From Spirochaetota bacterium (GTDB lineage Bacteria > Spirochaetota > UBA4802 > UBA5368), in assembly GCA_004297825.1 (NCBI GenBank), contig SCSX01000075.1:1-56358 (forward strand): 56,358 bases of DNA, in the 5' to 3' direction. The notes under the pieces were generated by a model. That model was not told the DNA's origin. It saw nothing but the letters and a program-made list of their open reading frames with translations, and made no database searches. Each line of letters opens with the position of its first letter. Positions within the stretch are counted from its first letter, which is position 1. Made by a program: the position numbers and the translations under genes. Positions 7,744 to 15,965 of this stretch are shown piece after piece.

Positions 7744-8454
7744 TCAGGGGGCGGTCCGTCCCAGTTTTTCCGCCTTGTCGTATTTTTTTGCCTTGCGATA
7801 CGCGCGCACGAGCGCCTGCCGCGCGTCTGCCCTGTGCGGCTCGAGCGCGAAGGCGGCCTCGAAGCTCGCGACGGCGTTCTCGATCTTACCGGCGTTCTCA
7901 TACGAGGTGCCCAGCGCGAAGTGCAGCTCGAAGCCGTCCTGCCCGGCATCCCGCGCCGCGACCAGGCGGGGGATCGCGTCCTCCCAGCGGTGAAGGTGAT
8001 AAAAGGACATTCCGTAAATGAACTTCGGGTAGCGCTCGCGGGGCTCGTGGCGCGAGAATACGTCTATGAGATCCGGGTATTCCTTTTCTTCGTACAGTAT
8101 TTCAAGCACGCTCTGCATCGTGGAGAGGTCCTCGTCCTCCTTCATGGATGACACGATCAGGCGTGCCCCCTCGATACGGTCCCCCAGTTCGATGCGCGTG
8201 AGCCCCAGCAGGCGCACGATCTCCCGGTTGCCCGGGTACAGCGTCATGAGGTCCGATAAATAGGGTTTCAGTTTCGCGTATTCATCCCTGGAATACATCG
8301 CCTTCGCTTTCTTCAGCGAATCCTCCAAGCCCTCCTTCTTCACCCTCTCGTAATACACGCGCAGCGAATACCGGTACACCTCCCGGTGATAGATCACCGA
8401 TCCGGCGATTCCGGTGAAGAAGGCGAGGAAAAACATGAATTTAATGAGCTTCAT
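7744..8454 (-). CDS. Membrane-anchored TPR protein
   Basis: A 236-residue protein with an uncleaved-looking N-terminal hydrophobic segment (residues 4-22) and at least three TPR-like helix pairs in the rest, clearest at the C-terminus (GTSYENAGKIENAVASFEAAFALEPHRADARQAL). TPR units mediate protein-protein contacts, so it is probably an envelope scaffold. It is the first gene of a two-gene minus-strand unit with the acyl-CoA synthetase. A bidirectional-looking hairpin at 8475-8510 separates it from the receiver gene upstream. No specific partner can be inferred. Confidence 0.75.
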   Translation of the reverse strand: MKLIKFMFFLAFFTGIAGSVIYHREVYRYSLRVYYERVKKEGLEDSLKKAKAMYSRDEYAKLKPYLSDLMTLYPGNREIVRLLGLTRIELGDRIEGARLIVSSMKEDEDLSTMQSVLEILYEEKEYPDLIDVFSRHEPRERYPKFIYGMSFYHLHRWEDAIPRLVAARDAGQDGFELHFALGTSYENAGKIENAVASFEAAFALEPHRADARQALVRAYRKAKKYDKAEKLGRTAP

Positions 8455-8474
8455 TTATTTATACCGCTAAAAAG

Positions 8475-8510
8475 AAAAAGGAAGAAATACGGGCGTATTC
8501 CTTCCTTTTT
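8475..8510 (-). terminator. Rho-independent terminator after the receiver gene
   Basis: A 17-bp stem with one mismatch: left arm 8475-8491, right arm 8494-8510. A run of T on the minus strand (TTTTTCTTTTT) follows the stem. It lies 56 bases after the stop of the response regulator at 8566 and would end that transcript before the TPR gene. Confidence 0.75.
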
Positions 8511-8565
8511 CACGACTCCGGGGTTTTGTCAAGATGATAAAAGATGTATCGCCCGGACTTAACGG

Positions 8566-8970
8566 TTACCCGATTACGTTCTTGATCTTGCCCAAAAGCT
8601 CGTCTATCTTCACCGGCTTGGTGAGAAAGTCGTTTATTTTGGGGAGAAAATTCGCGTCCTCGTTGAGCGAGAACCTGTTGTTGGTGACCTGGTTTATCGC
8701 CGTGATCATGATGATGGGTGTCGCCTTCACGTCCTTGTACTTCGAGGTGGGGCGGTCGCTCCTGATCTGGTAGCTTATCTCGAACCCGGCCGTGTCCGTC
8801 TCCATCATGACGTCCAGGAGCATGAGGTCCGGTTTCTCCGCCAGGAGTTTCTGAAGGCCCTCGGCGCCGCTGTACGCGGGAACCACCGTGTATCCGTTCA
8901 CGCTGAGCGCCTGTGCGAGCGTGCCGACCAGATCCTTGTCATCGTCAACCAGTAATATCTTTTTTGCCAT
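8566..8970 (-). CDS. Stand-alone response-regulator receiver protein
   Basis: A 134-residue CheY-type receiver starting MAKKILLVDDDK. The ATG at 8970 is preceded by GGAG at 8 bases; a longer reading of the frame runs into the repeat element at 9004. Key residues are present: the acidic cluster D9-D11, phospho-acceptor D53 in LMLLDVMM, a Thr/Ser-type switch in MITAIN and the conserved Lys in FLTKP. There is an extended loop between beta3 and beta4 (TDTAGFEISYQIRSDRPTSKYKD). No output domain exists, so it acts by protein contact. It lies just downstream of the hydrogenase operon but is separated from it by the palindromic element, so a functional link is uncertain. Confidence 0.88.
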   Translation of the reverse strand: MAKKILLVDDDKDLVGTLAQALSVNGYTVVPAYSGAEGLQKLLAEKPDLMLLDVMMETDTAGFEISYQIRSDRPTSKYKDVKATPIIMITAINQVTNNRFSLNEDANFLPKINDFLTKPVKIDELLGKIKNVIG

Positions 8971-9003
8971 TTGTTCACTCCATCCGGTGAATTGTTGCGC
9001 CAT

Positions 9004-9040
9004 CGTCGTAGAGACGTCCCGGCGGGACGTCTCTACGACG
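9004..9040. repeat. REP-like perfect inverted repeat
   Basis: A perfect 17-bp inverted repeat (9004-9020 and 9024-9040) around the 3-base centre GGC, containing the GACGTC sequence in both arms. It begins 4 bases after the stop of the last hydrogenase gene. It has no T-run, so it is more like a dispersed REP-type element or an mRNA 3'-end stabiliser than an intrinsic terminator. Confidence 0.7.
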
Positions 9041-9044
9041 ACGT

Positions 9045-9572
9045 CTACTTTACAAGCTCGTATATCACGTTCCGGTCTTCCCACGCCTTGTTCCGCTCGT
9101 ACGTGTCTATGGGGAACTCCATCTGCTTGAGCTCGACCGGCGCGGCCTTCTGGGGAACCAGGCCCAGGGCGAGCGCGACGCCGTAGATGATCGCCTCGGG
9201 CCTTGGGGGACAGCCCGGGATGAAGTAATTGACCGGCACGGCCTCGAGGGCGCCGCCGCATACGTTGTAGCTGTCGGCCCACATGTTGCCGCCGATCGCG
9301 CACGAGCCTATCCCGAACACGAGCTTGGGCGCCGGCATCGCGTCATAGGCGCGCTTCACGAGCGGCTGGGTGGGCCGCGTCACGGCACCGGAGATGAGCA
9401 TCACGTCCGCGTGACGCGGCGAGCCCACCACCTTGATGCCGAACCGCTCCACGTCATAGTACGGGGTCAGCACGTTCAATATCTCGATGTCGCAGCCGTT
9501 GCAGGCGCCGGAATTGCAGTGATACACCCACAGCGACCTCGGCAGAATTTTCTTTGCGAGATTTCTAAACAT
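9045..9572 (-). CDS. Group 4 [NiFe] hydrogenase small subunit (HycG/HyfI/NuoB-like)
   Basis: A 175-residue soluble subunit carrying the [4Fe-4S] cluster nearest the NiFe site. Cluster ligands are visible in CNSGACNGCDIE (Cys24 and Cys27), GSCAIGG and PGCPPRPE, the NuoB pattern. The protein passes electrons between the large subunit and the ferredoxin-like subunit. Its start at 9572 follows the stop of the ferredoxin-like gene by 2 bases. It is the last gene of the hydrogenase operon. Unlike periplasmic uptake hydrogenases it has no Tat signal and no extra cluster domain, as expected for a cytoplasm-facing group 4 enzyme. Confidence 0.92.
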   Translation of the reverse strand: MFRNLAKKILPRSLWVYHCNSGACNGCDIEILNVLTPYYDVERFGIKVVGSPRHADVMLISGAVTRPTQPLVKRAYDAMPAPKLVFGIGSCAIGGNMWADSYNVCGGALEAVPVNYFIPGCPPRPEAIIYGVALALGLVPQKAAPVELKQMEFPIDTYERNKAWEDRNVIYELVK

Positions 9573-9574
9573 GA

Positions 9575-10120
9575 TTATTCTCCTATCCGTTCGGGTCTCT
9601 TGAACCGGTCGCTCTTGGCCAGCTGCTCGGTGTCGAACTGTTCGGTGCATGCCGGCAGCACGGTGCGCATCTCGAGATTGTCGTACCGGTATCCCTTCAG
9701 GTTCATGCGGTCGATCCTGTTCGGGGTCTCCATTTCGTAGCAGCGTCCGCAGCGGTTGCAGGTCGCCATGAAAAGCTCCAGGCTCTGGCTCAGGTCGCTC
9801 CTGCTGGGACACGCAAGCTCGAACTCGCCCGTCATCGTGATCGCCTTTTCCGGGCACACGTCCGCGCAGCGCCCGCAGTAGGTGCAGCGCCCGCCGTCGT
9901 ATACCAGGACGCGCAGGTCCTGGCACAGGTCGCGTATCATGATCGTGCGGGCCGGGCAGTGCGCGTGGCAGCCGCCGCAGCCGATGCATTTATGATGGTC
10001 CCAGACCGGCTGCCCGCGGTACCCCTCCGGCGTAGGATGCGGCTGGAAGGGATAGGGAAGCGTAACGGTACCGGGTTTGATTACCAGTAATACCTGTTTT
10101 ATCTTGCTAGTTAACCACAC
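9575..10120 (-). CDS. Hydrogenase 4Fe-4S ferredoxin-like subunit (HycF/HyfH/NuoI-like)
   Basis: A 181-residue protein with two complete [4Fe-4S] motifs, CIGCGGCHAHCP and CTYCGRCADVCP, in the middle, homologous to NuoI. A further Cys pair (CNRCGRCYEM, near residue 125) in the C-terminal part also occurs in HycF/HyfH-type subunits. It should link the small subunit to the electron-input module, taking the place of the ferredoxin arm of complex I. It lies between the NuoH-like and NuoB-like genes, the standard order of Hyc/Hyf operons. Confidence 0.9.
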   Translation of the reverse strand: MWLTSKIKQVLLVIKPGTVTLPYPFQPHPTPEGYRGQPVWDHHKCIGCGGCHAHCPARTIMIRDLCQDLRVLVYDGGRCTYCGRCADVCPEKAITMTGEFELACPSRSDLSQSLELFMATCNRCGRCYEMETPNRIDRMNLKGYRYDNLEMRTVLPACTEQFDTEQLAKSDRFKRPERIGE

Positions 10121-10143
10121 GGTCGCACCTCGCTAGTAGTAGT

Positions 10144-11043
10144 TTATATTCCATACACGGTCAGCCCGACCGCCGTGAGTGAGAGCAGGATGAGCACGGC
10201 GTAGTACCTGACCGCCTGTTCGATACGAAGCCTCGGGTTCGTCGAACCGACCAGCGATATCAGCACCACCACCGCGAGAATGCCCGCGAGTTGGGTTCCG
10301 ATATTCGCCGCGTACGACCCGGTCTGCAGGAAGGGCATGAACACCGTCACGAACAGGAACGCATAGAACATCTGCTTGATCATCATGTAGTACTTGAAGA
10401 GCGCGAGATAGGGACCGGAATACTCGATGAACGGACCTTCGATGATTTCGATCTCGGCCTCCGCGATGTCGAACGGCTGGCGGCCTACGAACGCCTGGAG
10501 CGCCATGAGGAAGACCACGAGCATGAGCACTACGCCCCACCCGTAGCCGGTCATCGCGACGCTGAAGAAGCTGGCGCCCACGGACATTCCCTTCACCTTG
10601 AGCGCGCCCATGATGAGCGTCATCGCGAGCACGGGCTCCACCATGATCATCGTGATCATTTCGCGGCTTGCGCCCACCATCGCATACGTGTTGCGGCTCG
10701 AGAGCGCCCCCAGGAGGACCGATACGCCGCCCAGGGTAAGCACATAGATTATCGTGATTATGTCGGCGTACTGGGTAAGGAAGTTCGCCTTGAATCCCAG
10801 CGGCACGAACATGACGACCGTCACGATCGAAGCGAACGCCATCATGGGCGCGATCTTGAAGGCGACATTGCCGGGAACGAGCCGCTCCTTGCCCAGGAGC
10901 TTGATCAGGTCATAATAAGGCTGCACGATGGGCGGCCCCTGGCGGGACTGGACCTTTGCGTAGAGCTTCCTAATCACGCCCTCGAACAGCGGCGCGAGTC
11001 CCAGAAACACGACCACGTTTACGATTATTGCCAGTATGTCCAT
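10144..11043 (-). CDS. Hydrogenase membrane subunit (HycD/HyfC/NuoH-like)
   Basis: A 299-residue, very hydrophobic protein with about eight membrane helices. Conserved NuoH-family features include SRQGPPIVQPYYDLIKLLGKE near residue 33-53, SREMITMI near residue 125 and the acidic stretch FDIAEAEIEIIEGPFIEYSG around residues 192-211. In complex I this subunit forms the quinone cavity and connects redox chemistry to ion translocation; in group 4 hydrogenases it anchors the soluble arm. It lies between the large-subunit gene (11055) and the ferredoxin-like gene. Confidence 0.92.
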   Translation of the reverse strand: MDILAIIVNVVVFLGLAPLFEGVIRKLYAKVQSRQGPPIVQPYYDLIKLLGKERLVPGNVAFKIAPMMAFASIVTVVMFVPLGFKANFLTQYADIITIIYVLTLGGVSVLLGALSSRNTYAMVGASREMITMIMVEPVLAMTLIMGALKVKGMSVGASFFSVAMTGYGWGVVLMLVVFLMALQAFVGRQPFDIAEAEIEIIEGPFIEYSGPYLALFKYYMMIKQMFYAFLFVTVFMPFLQTGSYAANIGTQLAGILAVVVLISLVGSTNPRLRIEQAVRYYAVLILLSLTAVGLTVYGI

Positions 11044-11054
11044 AGCTTACCTGC

Positions 11055-12725
11055 CTACCCCTTATTTCTCGAGAGCGCTTCCAGCTCGCTCTGCGACATG
11101 ACCTTCATGCCGCCGTTCCTGAGGTCTACCACTTCCATGCGTTCCGTGCAGGAGAAACACGGGTCTATGCTGCCGATGATTATCGGCACGTCCGCCAGCT
11201 GGTTGTTCAGGAGCATCATGGGCACGCCCTGGAGGTTGGGGTACGTGGGGGCGCGCACCCTCCAGCGCTCCGGCCTGTTCTCCTCGCCGGTGATTACGTA
11301 ATGCGTGACCTCTCCGCGCGGCGCCTCGACCGCGGTGATGCCGTGCCTCCCGGCCGGAAGCGCGTCGTCGAAGGGCATGAGTATCGGCCCGTCGTTGGGC
11401 ATCTTGTCGAGTGCCTGGCGTATGATGCTGATCGCCTCGAAGGTCTCGAGCACGCGCACGAGCACGGTGCCCCACACGTCGCAGTTGTCGACCACGGGCA
11501 CGTCGAACTTCATTTCATCGTACGCGGCGTACGGCTGGTCCCTGCGCGCGTCGATATCGACCCCCCTGGCCCTGGCGACGGGTCCCACGAGGCTCCATTT
11601 GATGGTGTCCTCTTTCGTGATATAGCCGACGTCCTTGGTGCGGCGGTGTATCGCCGTGTCGCCGATGATCGCGTTCTTGATCGTGACCATCTCCTTCTCG
11701 ATCGTGCCGATCACGTTCAGGATGTCCTGTTTCAGTTCGGGGGTGATGTCGCGGCGTACGCCGCCGATAACGATCATCCCGTAGGTCTTGCGGCTCCCGG
11801 TGAGGCGCTCGCACAGCCACATGATGGGTTCGCGCACGCGCCACGCCTGCATGAACACGGTGTCGAATCCGATCAGGTGGCCCGCGACGCCCAGCCAGAG
11901 CAGGTGCGAGTGCACGCGCTCGATCTCGAGCATTATCGTGCGGATGTATTCGGCGCGGCGCGATATCTTGTGGCCGGCCGCGATCTCGACCGCCTGCGAA
12001 AAGGAGGCCGCGTGCACCGATCCGCAAATGCCGCAGATACGCTCGGCCAGGAACGGAATCTCGTTATACGAAATCTGGGTCTGTGCGAGCTTCTCGACGC
12101 CGCGGTGGATCATGAATCCCCGGTAGTCGCTTCCCTTGATCGTCTCTCCGTCCACGAACAGCGCGAAGTGCGCGGGCTCGTGCTGGGTGGGATGATAGGG
12201 ACCAAAAGGAACTATGGAGCATCCGTCCGGGCATTCATCAAGCTGGTAGGCCACGTTCTCGGCGGCCAACGGCTTGATGTTGAAGGGGACCTCCTTGCGG
12301 AGCGGGTAGATGTCCGCGGGCCAGTCGTCGGCGGTAACGAGTTTCTTGGGCTTCGGGTGGTTGGTGAACTTCATCCCGAGAAGGTCCATGTATTCACGCT
12401 CCGACCATCCCGCGTTGGGGATGTCCGGTGTGATGGATTCGATGGGCTCCATCTCCTTCGTCGCGGTGCGCAGGCTCGCGAAGTAATGCTCCTTGTCGAA
12501 GGCGAAGGTGTGGATGAGACCCAGCGTACCGTCCTTCGCAAGGTAATCGGTCCCTACGCTTACGAGGTAGCGTCCGCCCTGGGCGATGACCTCGTTGCAT
12601 ATCTCGCGGACCTTGTCCTTCTTGATGTCTATGAAGAGCTGGGTGGCCTCCGGGTTTTCCACGCCGGTGACCGCATTCGCGAATTTTTTCTTAAGCTGAT
12701 CCGTTAAGGCTTGAATCGTTGCCAT
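11055..12725 (-). CDS. Group 4 [NiFe] hydrogenase large subunit with NuoC domain (HycE/HyfG-like)
   Basis: A 556-residue fusion. Residues 1-150 are NuoC-like (GWSEREYMDLLG, WPADIYPLRKE) and the rest is NuoD/hydrogenase large subunit. All four NiFe ligands are present: RICGIC (Cys231, Cys234) and DPCFSC (Cys523, Cys526), so this is a hydrogenase and not a quinone oxidoreductase. A 27-residue tail after Arg529 matches the peptide that the HycI-type protease removes after nickel insertion, and a candidate protease is encoded at 14609. The enzyme evolves or consumes H2 at the cytoplasmic side. No hypABCDEF genes are in the window and must be elsewhere. Confidence 0.94.
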   Translation of the reverse strand: MATIQALTDQLKKKFANAVTGVENPEATQLFIDIKKDKVREICNEVIAQGGRYLVSVGTDYLAKDGTLGLIHTFAFDKEHYFASLRTATKEMEPIESITPDIPNAGWSEREYMDLLGMKFTNHPKPKKLVTADDWPADIYPLRKEVPFNIKPLAAENVAYQLDECPDGCSIVPFGPYHPTQHEPAHFALFVDGETIKGSDYRGFMIHRGVEKLAQTQISYNEIPFLAERICGICGSVHAASFSQAVEIAAGHKISRRAEYIRTIMLEIERVHSHLLWLGVAGHLIGFDTVFMQAWRVREPIMWLCERLTGSRKTYGMIVIGGVRRDITPELKQDILNVIGTIEKEMVTIKNAIIGDTAIHRRTKDVGYITKEDTIKWSLVGPVARARGVDIDARRDQPYAAYDEMKFDVPVVDNCDVWGTVLVRVLETFEAISIIRQALDKMPNDGPILMPFDDALPAGRHGITAVEAPRGEVTHYVITGEENRPERWRVRAPTYPNLQGVPMMLLNNQLADVPIIIGSIDPCFSCTERMEVVDLRNGGMKVMSQSELEALSRNKG

Positions 12726-12756
12726 GATGAACCCCTTGTGTGTGAATTATTGTTCC

Positions 12757-14619
12757 TTACTTCTTCACGTTGCCGCCCGTCCACCAGAACATCAGCTTGA
12801 GCGCCGAGAACATGCTTGAATCCATGTAGCGGTTGCGGTTGTTCAGGGTCTGGTATCCGCACAGCCAGGTGTCTACCTCGCGCGTGGTATTGCCGCCGGA
12901 CCTGGTCAGGAGCCACGCGACGCACCCCGCGATCGCGAATATCGCGAGCACCACGAGCGGAACCGCCATCGAGGCCGCCGATGTAAGGCCGGGCACCTCG
13001 AAGGTCACGCCCATCGCGGTGTTGAACACGTGTTTATCAAGGTCCATGTTCCTGAACGCGGCGGAGAGCATGGAGCCCCCGGAATTCTGGAACATGGTGA
13101 TGATGGTATTGAAGTAGAAGAACGGGATCACGCCCTGCAGGATGCACAGCGCACCCAGGATGACTTTCGGGAGTATCATGCCCGCCGGTACCTCTTTCAC
13201 CTCTTTTTCGATCGTCCACTCGGTCCCTGCCGAGGTGAAGGTCATGCCGAAGAATTTCACGTAGCAGGAAAGGGTGATCGCGCTCGTGAAGAGGGCGACG
13301 ATGCCGAAGAACACCAGGAAGAGCACCTCGTTGCCCGCGAGGAGCGAGGAGGAGATGAGCGTCCATTTGCTCGCGAAGCCGGAGAACGGCGGCACCCCCG
13401 AAATCGACAGGGAGGCGATGCCGGCGATTATCGCGGTCACGGGCATGAACTTGAGGAGGCCGCCCAGCTTGTTCAGGTCCTTGCTTCCGGTCGCGAAGAG
13501 CACGCTCCCGGAGGTGAGGAACAGCAGTCCCTTGAAGATCGCGTGATTGAGCACGTGGTAGACCGCGCCGATTATCGCGATGAGCGCCAGGAGCTTCAGG
13601 TATTCGCTTTCCGAGTTGAACATGAACACCGCGGCGCCTATCCCGAAGATGATGTAGCCGACCTGGCCAATCGAGGAATACGCGAGAAGCCGCTTGGACT
13701 GGCTCTGTTTCATCGACTGCACGGTCCCTATGAACAGGGTGACCACCCCGAAGGTCGCGATGATCGCGCCCCAGAGCGCGCCGTTGAAATGAAAGGTTTC
13801 GTTATGAGGGATCATCCAGAAGAAGGTGCGGATGATGCCGTACACGCCCGTCTTGATCATGACGCCGGAAAGGAGCGCGCTTATGGGAGACGGCGCTATG
13901 GAGTGCGCGTCGGGCAGCCACATCTGTCCAAAGGGGAAGATGGCCGCCTTGAATCCGAATCCCAGGAAGATGAGCGCGTATACTATGAAGGGAATCGCTC
14001 CCTGCGAGGCGCCCAGGCTCCGCGTCACCGCGTGCACCGAATCGCCCAGGCCGCTTCCGGCCACCAGCGCTCCGGCGACTATAAGCAGCCACGCGACTTC
14101 CATGAGGAGCAGGTACTTGTTCGACGACTTCACGTTCTCGGGTTTCTTGTATTCGAACTTGACCAGGAAGTAGCTCGCGACGGTCATCATCTGCCACGCG
14201 ATCGTGAATCCCACGGTCAGGTCGTCCACCGTCACGATGGCGGCCATCCCCGCGATGAAGATCGGGTAGTTGAGATAATAGCTTTTCAGGCTGTAGTCGT
14301 GGTAGTGTTCCATGTATTCGATGGAGTAAAACGCGCTCACGATCGACATGAGTGCGATGATCCCCAGGAAGAAGCCCGCAAAACTGTCGAGCAGGAGATA
14401 CACGGGCAGGGGTCCGATATACAAGAGCTCCGTGGTAAGGGACTTCTCGAAGATGACGCTGTAGCTTATATTCAATAAAACTACTCCCGCGATCGCCACG
14501 AAAGCAAAATTCAGCCAGCCGGCCAGCTTTCTCTTTTCCGAGAAAAACGGCACGATGACCGCGGAGAGCACGAGTATCCCCATGGATAAGAGCAGGCTGC
14601 CATACAGATTACTGTTCAT
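12757..14619 (-). CDS. Hydrogenase antiporter-like membrane subunit (HycC/HyfB/NuoL-like)
   Basis: About 620 residues with 14-16 predicted helices, homologous to the Mrp-antiporter-type subunits NuoL/M/N. Conserved residues include the Glu in FYSIEYMEHY and the Lys-containing helix IPFIVYALIFLGFGFKAAIFPF with WLPDAHS immediately after. It is the only antiporter-type subunit in the operon, as in E. coli Hyc (FHL-1) and unlike Hyf with three. It probably translocates H+ or Na+. The second ATG (14619) is preferred because AGGAG lies 7 bases before it; an ATG at 14625 is too close. The start overlaps the maturation protease gene. Confidence 0.9.
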   Translation of the reverse strand: MNSNLYGSLLLSMGILVLSAVIVPFFSEKRKLAGWLNFAFVAIAGVVLLNISYSVIFEKSLTTELLYIGPLPVYLLLDSFAGFFLGIIALMSIVSAFYSIEYMEHYHDYSLKSYYLNYPIFIAGMAAIVTVDDLTVGFTIAWQMMTVASYFLVKFEYKKPENVKSSNKYLLLMEVAWLLIVAGALVAGSGLGDSVHAVTRSLGASQGAIPFIVYALIFLGFGFKAAIFPFGQMWLPDAHSIAPSPISALLSGVMIKTGVYGIIRTFFWMIPHNETFHFNGALWGAIIATFGVVTLFIGTVQSMKQSQSKRLLAYSSIGQVGYIIFGIGAAVFMFNSESEYLKLLALIAIIGAVYHVLNHAIFKGLLFLTSGSVLFATGSKDLNKLGGLLKFMPVTAIIAGIASLSISGVPPFSGFASKWTLISSSLLAGNEVLFLVFFGIVALFTSAITLSCYVKFFGMTFTSAGTEWTIEKEVKEVPAGMILPKVILGALCILQGVIPFFYFNTIITMFQNSGGSMLSAAFRNMDLDKHVFNTAMGVTFEVPGLTSAASMAVPLVVLAIFAIAGCVAWLLTRSGGNTTREVDTWLCGYQTLNNRNRYMDSSMFSALKLMFWWTGGNVKK

Positions 14620-15109
14620 AGACATACTCCTTACGGGTACTGTGTAGTGTTTCGATAATGATATCCTTGATCGCGTCCGCGCTTTTTTTCACCGTCTGCG
14701 TGAGGCCCACGCCGAAATCCACGTCAGCCGCCTCGATTCCCAGCAAAAAAGCCTTTTTCCCCCGCTCGCGCCAGATCTTGCAGGCGAGCGTAAGGGACAA
14801 CTTGTGGGTGGAATAATTGTTCATGAGGCTTCCCATCTCGTCCATGCTTCCGAACACGAGCGAGCCGGGAAGGCTCGATGTCTGCACCGCGTCCAGGATG
14901 AGGACGTTTTCGCAGTCGCGGTCGGCGATCTCGAAGACGTAGCTTTCGATTATGTCTTCGGCGTGGACGATGTCCGCGCCGTGGACGCTTTTCTCGATCT
15001 CGTCGGCGAGGTAAAGGCCGACCCCGTCGTCGCGGCGTATGGAATTTCCCACCGCGACGATGCAGGTCTTCTCGCCCAGGAGCCTGGTTATTTCACCCGT
15101 GAAATCCAT
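14609..15109 (-). CDS. Hydrogenase maturation protease (HycI-like)
   Basis: A 166-residue protein of the HycI/HybD endopeptidase family, which cuts the C-terminal tail off the large subunit once nickel is in place. Visible motifs are VAVGNSIRRDDGVG (nickel-sensing acidic residue), LILDAVQ and STHKLSL with the conserved His. Its presence inside the operon matches the cleavable 27-residue tail on the large subunit at 11055. It overlaps the NuoL-like gene and lies 3 bases after the flavoprotein gene, so it is co-translated with the structural subunits. Confidence 0.88.
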   Translation of the reverse strand: MDFTGEITRLLGEKTCIVAVGNSIRRDDGVGLYLADEIEKSVHGADIVHAEDIIESYVFEIADRDCENVLILDAVQTSSLPGSLVFGSMDEMGSLMNNYSTHKLSLTLACKIWRERGKKAFLLGIEAADVDFGVGLTQTVKKSADAIKDIIIETLHSTRKEYVYEQ

Positions 15110-15112
15110 CGT

Positions 15113-15961
15113 TTAGATCTGCTCTCCAAGCGTCTTGATCTGCCGGAACGTGTACACGGGCCCGTCGGTACACACCAGGGTCCTTCCCACCATGCAGTGC
15201 TGGCACTTTCCGATGCCGCATTTCATGTGGCGCTCCAGCGTCGAATAAATGTTTTCGTCCGAGAGCCCGCGCTTCATGAGCTCGCCGATAACCGTGTTGA
15301 ACATGACGGGAGGCCCGCACACGAACGCGACGGTGTTCTCGATCGGAATGTTCGCCTTGTCCAGGAGCGTATGGACGAACCCGACCTCGCCCTTCCACCC
15401 GGGGGTCTCGACGTCGACCGACAGGAAGCACTTGAACCCGGGGACGCCGCCCTGCCACTCCTTCAGGTTTTCCTTGTACATATGGTCGTCGGGGGTGCGC
15501 GCCCCGAGGAGCACGTACACATCGCCGAAATCTTCCTTGTGCTGGAGCACGTGCATGATCGAGGAACGCAGCGGTATCAGCCCGATGCCCCCCGCGACGT
15601 ACACGATGTTCTTGCCCTTGAGCTCGGCGAAGGGGAACCCGTTGCCGAAGGGGCCGCGTATCCCCACCTTGTCGCCCGGCTTGAGCGCGTGCAGCGCCCT
15701 GGTCACCTTTCCCACCGAGCGGACGGTTATGTGGAACCGGTCGTTCTCGGGGGACGGGGGCAGTGAGACCGCGAACTCGCCCGCGCCGAAGATCGTGCAC
15801 ATGATGAACTGGCCGGACTTGATCTTGAGGTTGTCCTTAATTTCCTTCTTGTCGAAATTAAGGTAGAAGGTCTTCACCTCGCGAATCTCGTCCTTGATTT
15901 CCTCGATGGTCGCGACTTCCGGTATGGTTACAATCTTTCCGTTAATCATTCCTTCACTCAT
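15113..15961 (-). CDS. FAD/NAD(P)H-binding [2Fe-2S] subunit (sulfhydrogenase gamma / AsrB / PyrK type)
   Basis: A 282-residue flavoprotein. It has an N-terminal ferredoxin-reductase-like FAD domain (FHITVRSVGKVT, LKPGDKVGIRGPFGNGF) and a nucleotide-binding domain (VYVAGGIGLIPLRS, FVCGPPVMF). A C-terminal Cys cluster (CGIGKCQHC and a later Cys in TLVCTDG) should bind [2Fe-2S]. Relatives are the gamma subunit of archaeal sulfhydrogenase, AsrB and PyrK, which move electrons between NAD(P)H and iron-sulfur partners. Here it is the probable entry or exit point for NAD(P)H electrons. It lies between the AsrA-like gene (4 bases away) and the maturation protease. Cofactor preference cannot be read from the sequence. 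Confidence 0.85.
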   Translation of the reverse strand: MSEGMINGKIVTIPEVATIEEIKDEIREVKTFYLNFDKKEIKDNLKIKSGQFIMCTIFGAGEFAVSLPPSPENDRFHITVRSVGKVTRALHALKPGDKVGIRGPFGNGFPFAELKGKNIVYVAGGIGLIPLRSSIMHVLQHKEDFGDVYVLLGARTPDDHMYKENLKEWQGGVPGFKCFLSVDVETPGWKGEVGFVHTLLDKANIPIENTVAFVCGPPVMFNTVIGELMKRGLSDENIYSTLERHMKCGIGKCQHCMVGRTLVCTDGPVYTFRQIKTLGEQI

Positions 15962-15965
15962 GGCA

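Noticed and set aside
9004-9040. Intrinsic terminator of the hydrogenase operon
   Set aside because: The stem is perfect but no T-run follows on the minus strand, so it is listed as a REP-like repeat.
13030-14478. Plus-strand open frame of about 480 codons opposite the NuoL-like gene
   Set aside because: Composition is dominated by Arg, Glu, Asp and His, without any recognisable fold, and the minus strand encodes a clear antiporter-like subunit.
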